This document shows, one piece after another, positions 56,126 through 64,000 of a DNA stretch of 64,000 nucleotides. Where the stretch lies: assembly GCA_016647705.1 (NCBI GenBank), contig CM028326.1, positions 29,647,401 through 29,711,400 of the forward strand. Direction: 5' to 3'. The position numbers were made by a program, and so were the translations under genes. Position 1 is the stretch's first letter, and every line of letters starts with the position of its first letter. Under the pieces are notes generated by a model. It was not told the DNA's origin and made no database searches. It was given only the letters and a program-made list of their open reading frames with translations. Source of the DNA: Eucommia ulmoides. Its lineage: Eukaryota > Streptophyta > Magnoliopsida > Garryales > Eucommiaceae.

Positions 56126-57543
56126 CGCAATTTCAGGATATTGAGGATTCCGAATTCATATCTAAAAGTAGCCGCTTTTGGTTGGGATTTGTGAGAGATT
56201 TTAGGAATTTTATAATATTTAAGATATGCTACACCTATTATTTAATTCCTATTGATTTGATTCATTAAGTTTTAATGTTTCTCAATTTGGTACATAAATT
56301 TTTTTCTATTATATTTAATTGAGATGGAGAAATATTTGAGGGACTTAATTGAGAGATTTAAAAGCTATAATTAAATTAATTGAATCAAAATGAAGTTATT
56401 ATGATATAAAGGGTTTAAGAGAGCATTTAAGTGTCATGACATACGAGAACTAGTCGTTAGAGAGGTAATTTATATACCATATATATAGACCTGCGTCTTT
56501 TATCATTAAGAGTGGTTAAGAGAGATTAAGAGATCATATTGAGTTTTTCTCAGAGATATCATACTGAGTTTTTGTGAAAGTTATTCTAAGAGACAATCTT
56601 GATAATCATTGGTTGTTGATCATTGCTATTACCGAATCTGAAGCAACTACGTTCTAATTATTTTTTCTGGTGGATTCTGGGCGAGATCTTTACAATTACT
56701 TTCTATATTGTATTGTTTGTATAATTTTTGAAAATTGATCTTTAGAAATTGTTTCTGATTTTTATTGAAGAAAATATTTTATAAACAATTTTTTGAATCT
56801 GATTACGTGCTAAATTACATGCTACCCATCTTTTGTTAAAAATTAGATTGTTGAGTATCTCATATTTCTATCACTAGTTTTGGGATATTAATCGAGTTTT
56901 AATTTATCTGGGGTTGTAGAAGCTCTGAGTGAGATAATTTTCTTATCAATTTGTATTGGTGAGTAGTGTAACGGATTAAATACTGTTGGGGGTATTTAAT
57001 CAAAGGGTTGCCAGTTTCAATCTCTTTTTGTAAAGAGATCGATGTAGTAATTCTTCTTGGATATAATTGATTTGTGTGAATTTTGTAACGGTTCAATTCT
57101 TACCGGGTAAAAGGATATTTGGAGTGTTGGTGAGGTTTTGATTCTTTTGCCTTTGTGATAAAAAGAATTAGGTTATTCTTGAGCCTGTGAAAATAATTTT
57201 GTAAAGGTTGATTCTGAGCCTGTAAAAGAATCGTTGTGAGAGTTTGATTCCTACCTTTAAAGGAATCTTGAGTATTAGTGGGTGCGACTCTCCATGGAGC
57301 TCAAAAGACTAGATTAGCCAAGAGTAGCTTGGTTAACCGGTATAAATTTTTGGTGTGCTGTAATCTTTACTTTATTATTGTTGTTTGGTATGCACTTAGT
57401 TAATTTGATAATTCCGCTATGATATAAAGATAATAATTAATTTAGGATTAAAATTAATTATTTGATTTGTTGAAGTATTTTCTCTCTGATATTTTTAATT
57501 ACCCAATTCACCCCCCTCTTGGGTATTCAATTGGGTCAATAAT

Positions 57544-57559
57544 TGGCATCAGAGCTGGT
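57544..57559 (+). other. Primer-binding site of SIRE-like element
   Basis: TGGCATCAGAGCTGGT. It differs by one base from TGGTATCAGAGC, complementary to initiator tRNA-Met, and is set five bases after the LTR end. Confidence 0.85.
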
Positions 57560-57591
57560 TTTGCTCAATACTTTTAGCTAACAAAGACCAC

Positions 57592-59110
57592 ATGGCGCAC
57601 ATAATATGCACACTAGCTGAGGAGCAGTCTATGCATCGACTACCTTTGTTTGCAGGTGAAAGTTATTCGTTCTGGAAAGACAGAATGATTGTCTTCCTTC
57701 AGGCTACAAATTATGATGTGTGGCTAACAATCGAGGATGGTCCATTTATTCCAATGAAAAACAGAGTTGAGAAGAAGAAGGAATAGTGAATTGTTTCTAA
57801 TAAGCAGAAACTTTCTATAAACTTTTTGGTTATTAACATTCTATTTTGCTCTTCAGATGCTAATGAATATCCTAGAGTTTCAGATTGTAAATCTGCAAAT
57901 GAGATGTTGGATAAGCTACAAGTTACCCACGAAGGGACAAGTTAAGTGAAGCAGTCGAAAATCAACGCTCTTATGAGAAAATTTGAGTTGTTCAAAATGG
58001 AAGAAAATGAATCAATTCATGAGATGTATACTCGCTTCAACAACATATGCAACAACATAAGTCAACTTGGAAAGCCATACTCCATGGAAGATAGAGTACG
58101 AAAGGTCTTAAGATCCTTAACAAAAATATGGGAGTCAAAGGTGACGGCAATTGAGGAAGCTAAGGATCTTGGCAAATACGAAATTGATGATCTCATAAGC
58201 AACTTGATGACTCATGAATCGGCAATTAAAGGATATGAGGATGATACCAAAAATAGCAAAAGGAAATCCTTGGCACTAAAAGCTTAGAAAATTGAAGAAG
58301 ATGATGACTGTGGTGATGAAAGTCTTGACAGTGAGGAAGAGAAAAATATAGCGCTTCTCACAAAGAATTTTAGAAGAATGACTTGGCGCACATTCTATGG
58401 GAGAAGAAACCTCAACATGACTAAAGTGAAATATTACAACTGTCACAAGACAGGTCATTTTCAAAATGATTGTCCCGAACCAAAGAAGGATAAAGAAAAG
58501 GAAAAGAAGAAGAAAACAAATAAGAGTAAGAAGAAATCGATGAAGGCTACTTAGGATGATACTGATTCAAGTAGCTCGAAAAAATTAGATAGTGAAGATA
58601 CGTCCATGTTTGCATTAATGGCCACTAGTGGTAAGGTAACTAAATGTTCAAGTTCTTGTCCTTTAAATTTTGATGAATTATTTGATATTTATCAATAACT
58701 TTCACATGATTATAAAAACCAGTGTTCTAAAATAAATGTCCTTCAAAATACAATTAACACATTAAACAAGCAAGTGGTGGACTACGAATCTGAAAACAAT
58801 CAATTGAAATCCAAATTGGTGGATTTGCAATCAATTGTTCTCAAATTCATCGGTGATGAAAATGCTTTTGAAAAGTTCACGTGGAGTTTTTGATATAGTC
58901 GGTATTGGATTTCAGAAAAATCTTAAACAAAAATATTTTCATAAATTCTTTTCTGAAATCAAGGATCTTGTTGGATGTTTTAAATGTAATGTTATGGGGC
59001 ATACCATTCATAGATGTTCTATTAAAATATCTAACTGTAGATAAGTTTGGGTTCCAAAAGGAACTAAAATTGTCCCGACTAACAAGATCAGACCCACTTA
59101 GGCTGGGTAC
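57592..59110 (+). pseudogene. SIRE-like copia gag
   Basis: Begins at ATG 57592: RLPLFAGESYSFWKDRMIVF and LQATNYDVW, the start of the copia gag (UBN2-type) domain. After a stop at 57784 it continues in the same frame (57946-58287) with FEMEENESIHEMYTRFNN-like sequence (residues KMEENESIHEMYTRFNNI). A zinc knuckle follows at about 58432-58476, YNCHKTGHFQNDCP, in which the first Cys of CCHC is Tyr. A Lys-rich stretch and a coiled-coil-like linker follow (about 58690-58860), then a second knuckle-like CFKCNVMGHTIHRC at about 58974-59020. Gag would form the particle and bind RNA; stops at 57784 and 58285 make this copy non-functional. Confidence 0.85.
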
Positions 59111-59166
59111 CACTTAGGAACTATTTGAGGTGCTCCTTGGAGGTTATTCTAAAAGTTTAAATAAGT

Positions 59167-62100
59167 AAGAACAAATGGTTCCTGGATAGTGGTTGTTCTC
59201 GACACATAACGGGAGACAAAGAAAAATTTATATCTTTGACACCTACAGATGGAGGTCATGTGACTTTCGGAGACAACGCAAAAGGTAAAATTATCGGTAT
59301 CGGTAATATCAGTAATGATACTATTATTAAAGATGTGTTACTAGTTGATTGACTTAAATATAATTTGCTTAGTATTAGTTAACTATGTGATAAGAGTATA
59401 ATGTTATATTTGATCATGATAGGTGTATTATTAAAAATAGTCATGATAGTAGTATCTTTCTAGTTGCATCACGTTTTGAGAATGTTTATACTTGCTCATT
59501 TGATGATTTTAATTCTCAAAATTTATCTTGTTTGAATGCTTTATCTGAAAATAGCTGGTTATGACATAGAAGACTTGGGCATGCTAGTATGAAGTTAATT
59601 TCTAACTTATCTAAGAAGAGTCTTGTACGTGGTCTACCAGATTTGAAATCTATGAAAGATAGAGTATATGATACATGTCAATTAGGCAAGCAGGTTAGAT
59701 CATCATTTAAGAAAAAGATGCACTCGTCCACGTATAGATGTCTTGAATTATTGCATCTTGATTTATTTGAGCCTAACTCTGTTGCTAGTTTTGGTGGTAA
59801 GTTTTATGCATTTGTTATAGTGTATGATTATTCCAGACTTACTTGAGTATATTTTCTTGCTAAGAAAAGTGAAGTTGCTTCTATTCTTGCTAAATTTTGT
59901 AAACGTGTTCAAAATGAGAAATAATGTTCTATTATTAACATTCGTAGTGACAGAGGAAGAGAGTTTAAGAATGATGATGTGATAAGTTATTGTGATGAGT
60001 ATGGTTATGCTCATAACTTCTCTGCACCAAGATCACCGCAACAAAATAGTGTAGTGGAAAGAAAGAACATGACGCTTCAAGAGATGGCCAGAACAATACT
60101 TAATGAAAATCGCTTGCCAACCTACTTCTGGGCCGAAGCAGTAAGTACAACATGTCATGTAGTAAATTGAGTATCAATTCGTAAATGGTTTAACAAAACC
60201 TTATATGAAATCTGAAATGGTAAGACTCCTAATATTTCTTATTTAAAAGTTTTTGGATGTAAGTGTTTTATCTTGAATGATAAGGATAATCTTAGTAAAT
60301 TTGATGCTAAATCTGATTATGATATTTTTCTTGGATATGCTACTAACAGTAAGGTTTATAGAGTTTATAATAAATGTATATTAGTAGTAGAAGAAACAAT
60401 GTATATTATTTTTGAGGAAGCTGATCCATTCTTGTTGAGAAAGGTTTTGGTTGATGATGATGTAGGTATTTAAATAATCAAAACCAAGGTGATAATCTAC
60501 TTGAGGAGTCCCAACAAGAGGAGAAATCTAAATAAAAAGGTTCGACTTTATCGAGAGCTATAAAGACAGTACCAGGACATTCGATTAAAGAAATCATCGG
60601 TAATTTCAAAAGAGATGTAAGTACTCGTTCTTCTCTTAGGGATATAATTAATCTTGCTTTTTTATCTCACATCAAGCCTAAAAATATAAATGAGACGTTA
60701 ATTGATAAATCTTGGATTTTCACAATGCAAGATGAGTTAGTTTAATTTGAGCGGAACAAAGTATGGTATCTTGTTCCGAGACCGAATTTTTATCTAGTTA
60801 TTGGTACTAAATAAGTTTTTAGTAATAAAAAAGATGAATCTGGTATGGCAATTAGAAACAAAGCAAGATTAGTGGCACAGGGCTATAATCAAGAAGAATG
60901 AATTGATTATGATGAAACCTATGCTCCTGTTGCTACACTAGAAGCAATCAGAATGCTACTTGCTTTTGCATGTTCACGTAATTTTAAGCTATATCAAATG
61001 GATGTAAAGAGTGCATTTCTAATTGACTTTCTAGCTGAAGAAGTTTATATGGAACAACCCCCGGGATTTGAAAGTAATAAATTTTTCCATCATGTATTTA
61101 AACTTCGTAAGGCTTTGTATGGACTCAAACAAGCTCCTAGAGCTTGGTATGAGAGACTCAGCCGATATTTGATCAAAAATAGTTTTCGAATGGGCATTTG
61201 TGATATAACTTTGTTTGTGAAGCAAACTGATTCTGATATCATATTAGTACAAGTCTATGTCGATGATATTATTTTTGGATCTACTAATGAGGATCTTTGC
61301 CAAGAGTTTGGTAAGATAATGCAGGTGGAATTCGAAATGAGGATGATGGAAGAGCTTAATTTCTTTCTTGGAATGCAAATTAAGCAAACCGAATAGGGAA
61401 TATTTATAAACCAAGCTAAATACACCAAGGAGCTGTTAAAGAAATATGGTTTGGAAGACGCTAAAGAATATAAAACTCCCATAGCAATGGCTACAAAAAT
61501 AGAAAAAAACGATACGGGCAAAAACGTTAATGAGAAAATGTATCGAGGTATGATTGGTAGTCTGTTGTATTTAACTGCAAGTAGACCTGACATTATGTAT
61601 AGTGTTTATCTTTGTGCTAGATTTCAGTCTTATCCTAAAGAATCGCACTTGACTACGGTTAAGTGAATTTTTCGATACTTAAAGGGGACGACTGACCTAG
61701 GATTATGGTATCCTAGGGAGAGTGATTTTAAATTGGTAAGTTACCTCGACATTGATTTTTCCAGTTGCAAAGTTGAGAAAAAACGCACAAGTGGGTCATA
61801 TCATTTGTTAGGACATGCTTTGGTTTCTTAATCAAGCAAGAAACATAATTCAATAGCCTTATCTACTACTGAGGTTGAATATATGGTAGCTAGTAACTGT
61901 TGTGGTCAAATCTTATATATTAAGCAATAGTTAAATGACTTTGGAATTTCTATAGAGGAGGTCCCGATCTTTTGTGATAATAAAAGTGCTATTTGTCTGA
62001 GTAAGAATCCTACACAGCACTCACGAACTAAGCACATAAAGATTTGACACCACTTTATTCGTGATCACATTCAGAAAAGAGATATTGTTATTGAGTACAT

Positions 62101-62216
62101 TGATACCTTCGACCAGTTTGCTGATGTTTTTACCAAACCACTAGTGAAAGATCAGTTTGTGAAAATCATTTGCGGTTTGGGTATGGTTAGGCATAATGAT
62201 GTTTGTCTAGAGTAGA
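59167..62216 (+). pseudogene. SIRE-like copia pol (PR-IN-RT-RNH)
   Basis: Domains are in copia order. Protease: KNKWFLDSGCSRHITGD, active-site DSG at 59185-59193. Pre-integrase: RLGHAS and TCQLGKQ (59570-59700), with the first zinc Cys pair damaged. Integrase core: LDLFEP, YDYSRLT, SDRGREFKN, PQQNSVVERKN (59750-60070), so Asp, Asp and Glu are present. Reverse transcriptase: ARLVAQGYNQEE, YQMDVKSAFL, ALYGLKQAPRAWYE, and YVDD at 61256-61267. RNase H: ALSTTEVEYMVA, FCDNKSA, ending ADVFTKPL near 62145. The frame changes at least twice (protease to integrase near 59390, integrase to reverse transcriptase between 60470 and 60840), and at least ten stops interrupt it. It is dead but almost complete. 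Confidence 0.9.
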
Positions 62217-62456
62217 ATTATTGAGTGTTCCCCCCTCCCTAAATTTTGTTTTTGAAGATGACAAATGGGGAGAATTAGTTGATATTTTATTGAATATTTT
62301 AAGGGAGAGTTTAATTTTTATATTTGTACTTTATTGATCATTGTTTTTAAATCTTCATCCTTATGCTTAAAAGCATTATAAAATCTGTCCTCAGATTCAG
62401 GGGTAGTATGGTTATATTATTGTTTTGAAGAAAATATCAAAGTTAATTGTCATCAT

Positions 62457-62473
62457 AAAAAAAAAGGGGAGAT
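62457..62473 (+). other. Polypurine tract
   Basis: AAAAAAAAGGGGAGAT directly before the 3' LTR start TGTTGATCC. It is the plus-strand priming site of reverse transcription. Confidence 0.85.
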
Positions 62474-64000
62474 TGTTGATCCTAAGATTTTAATGGGCAA
62501 TTAAACGTTGATGTTTTTAATAGAACTAACGGTTTGTTTAAGTGTTTCAGTTTATTAGTATTAAGAGGGTGAAGAATTTGAAGAACCTAGGGAAAACAAC
62601 TCAGGTTTAAATTTCAACTCTTAATATTCCAATGAGGATCACACACGACACAAAAAGATTTTTGAATGATTTTTATAAATATATATTTTTAATAGGATCC
62701 TAATTAGTTAAATTATTTGCTCCTATGTATAATTGAAAAAGAAATATTTATAATTGATTAAAATTAGAGTTAAGTATTTAGTGGAGCTAATTAAGAAAAG
62801 AAAATGGTTAAAGAGACAAAAACGTAAATAAAAATGTATTAAAAATGAGTTTAGAAAATAGATCCAGCATGCATAAGTCGACTGGACAAAACAGGTAAAA
62901 CTCTCTGTATCTCTCAGTCAACAGGTAAGTCGACCGGTGAAGAGAAATGAAACTTTCAAAATCTCTAAGTCGACAGGTAGGTCAACTGGTGAAGGAAAAT
63001 AGAACTCTTTGAATCTCTAAGTCGACAGATAGGTCAACCGATGGGCATAAAATTTTTGGCTTGGCTACATCCTCAATCGAGCGGTCGACTGGTCGGTCGA
63101 CTGATAGCGCAATTTCAGAATATTGAGGATTCCGAATTCATATTTAAAAGTAGCCGTTTTTTGTTGGGATTTGTGAGAGATTTTAGGAATTTTATGATAT
63201 TTAAGATATGCTACACCTATTATTTAATTCCTATTGATTTTGTTAATTAAGTTTTAATATTTCTCAATTTGGTACATAAAATTGTTTCTATTCTATCTAA
63301 TTGAGATTGAGAAATATTTAGGAGACTTAATTGAGAGATTTAAAAGTTATAATTAAGTGAATTGAACCAAAATGAAATCATAATGATGTAAGGGGTCTAA
63401 GACAGCATTTAAGTGTCATGACATATGGGAACTAGCTATTAGAGAGGTGATTATCATTAAGAGTGGATAAGAGAGATTAAGAGATCAAGAGACCATAATG
63501 AGCTTTTCTAAGAGATATCATACTGAGTTTTTGTGAGAGTTATTTTAAGAGACAATCTTGATAATCATTGGCTGTTAATCATTACTATTACCTAATCTGA
63601 AGCAACTATGCTCTAATTATTTTTTTCGGTGGATTCAAGGTGTGATCTTTCCAATTACTTTCTATATTGTATTGCTTGTTTAATTTTTGGAAAATGATCT
63701 TTAGAAATTGTTTCTGATTTTTATTGAGAAAATATTTTATAAACAATTTCTTGAATTTGATTACGTGTTAAATTACATGCTACCCATCTTTTGTTAAAAA
63801 TCAGATTTTTAAGTATCTCACATTTATATCACTAGTTTTGGGATATTAATCGAGTTTTAATTTAACTGGGGTGGTAGAAGCTCCGAGTGAGATAATTTGC
63901 TTATCAATTTGTATTGGTGAGTAGTGAGATAGATTAAATATTGTTGGGGGTATTTAATCAAAGGGTAGACGGTTTCCGTCTATTCCTATAAAGAGATTGA
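62474..64000 (+). repeat. 3' LTR of SIRE-like element, cut by window end
   Basis: Homologous to the 5' LTR up to about 57045; the last ~500 bp lie outside. Relative to the 5' LTR it lacks the 2.4-kb solo LTR and about 45 bp near 62560. Between GAGAGGT (about 63443) and TATCATTAAGAG it lacks about 31 bp that hold the TATA box in the 5' copy. The GTCGAC array is at 62876-63105. Confidence 0.9.

Larger units (their letters stand above)
53032..57538 (+). repeat. 5' LTR of SIRE-like element (interrupted)
   Basis: Starts TGTCGATCCTAAGATTTTG, matching 62474 on. It contains a GTCGACC-rich repeat array (55870-56125) and a TATA box in CCATATATATAGACCTGCG (about 56478-56496). It ends before the primer site with AATTCACCCCCCTCTTGGG (57505-57523). 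Interrupted at 53301-55702. The segment around 53125-53160 carries about 45 bp that the 3' LTR lacks. Confidence 0.85.
53032..64000 (+). mobile_element. SIRE-like Ty1/copia element, 3' end outside window
   Basis: 5' LTR 53032-57538 (enlarged by a 2.4-kb solo LTR), primer site 57544-57559, gag 57592 on, pol to 62216, polypurine tract 62457-62473, 3' LTR from 62474 to the window end. The large LTR (about 2.1 kb without the insertion), the CACCCCCCTCTTGGG-like LTR end, gag with a zinc knuckle followed by a coiled-coil linker, and copia pol order all point to the SIRE/Maximus group. Many stops and frameshifts are present. The right target duplication lies outside the window, so the 5' flank ACGCG (53027-53031) cannot be tested. 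Confidence 0.85.

Noticed and set aside
1-64000. tRNA, rRNA, snoRNA or intact host genes
   Set aside because: No cloverleaf with A and B boxes, no rRNA blocks and no intact multi-domain non-transposon frame were found by eye. A covariance-model scan would be needed to exclude small RNAs.

Overview
The window looks like intergenic DNA from a flowering plant with a large, repeat-rich genome. It is strongly AT-rich. Every protein remnant I recognise comes from a plant transposable element: Ty1/copia of SIRE-like and Ale-like type, Ty3/gypsy of Athila-like and Tekay/Del-like type, a Helitron helicase, and a transposon-type gene with a plant mobile domain and a Ulp1 peptidase. I found no intact host gene, tRNA or rRNA. 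The species cannot be named from the sequence.

Layout. 1-3.8 kb: unassigned AT-rich DNA, then a decayed SIRE-like copia remnant (integrase piece joined to an LTR). 3.9-5.0 kb: a TIR-type element flanked by TTA. 6.0-13.8 kb: a Tekay-like gypsy LTR split by a putative Helitron (6420-12699, A/T insertion site, TC start, CTAG end). The Helitron itself holds a truncated Athila-like LTR and a 3-kb Tekay-like solo LTR. 13.8-15.7 kb: primer-binding-site remnant and a second Tekay-like LTR fragment. 16.4-16.8 kb: a tandem duplication. 18.0-34.3 kb: a minus-strand Ale-like copia element with very short LTRs, broken by two Athila-like insertions (19093-23946, TSD GTGGG; 25075-32565). The second of these contains a solo LTR of the same superfamily (26490-28464, TSD CTAGT). 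37.4-46.5 kb: a minus-strand decayed plant-mobile-domain/Ulp1 gene, split by a third Athila-like element (39772-45337, TSD GTCAC). 47.7-53.0 kb: AT-rich repeats, TRIM-like fragments, a hAT-type MITE with an 8-bp TSD, a tandem array and a Helitron helicase remnant. 53.0-64.0 kb: a near full-length but decayed SIRE-like copia element. A 2.4-kb Tekay-like solo LTR sits in its 5' LTR, and the window end cuts its 3' LTR.

How the parts relate. The Athila-like family is the most interesting. It has LTRs of about 1.4-2.0 kb and a tRNA-Asp-type primer site, but only gag-like coding remnants plus a short conserved tail peptide, and no pol. Two independent insertions share that layout, so it looks like a non-autonomous family that would need pol proteins from elsewhere. 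In each LTR that I checked, an array of near-perfect 10-16 bp palindromes lies upstream of a TATA-like box. The central sequence of the palindromes differs between copies (CCTAGG, CCGCGG, CTGCAG or CGAGG types), while the two-fold symmetry is kept. All coding regions in the window are decayed. Many changes are C-to-T or G-to-A transitions, as expected for long-methylated transposon DNA.
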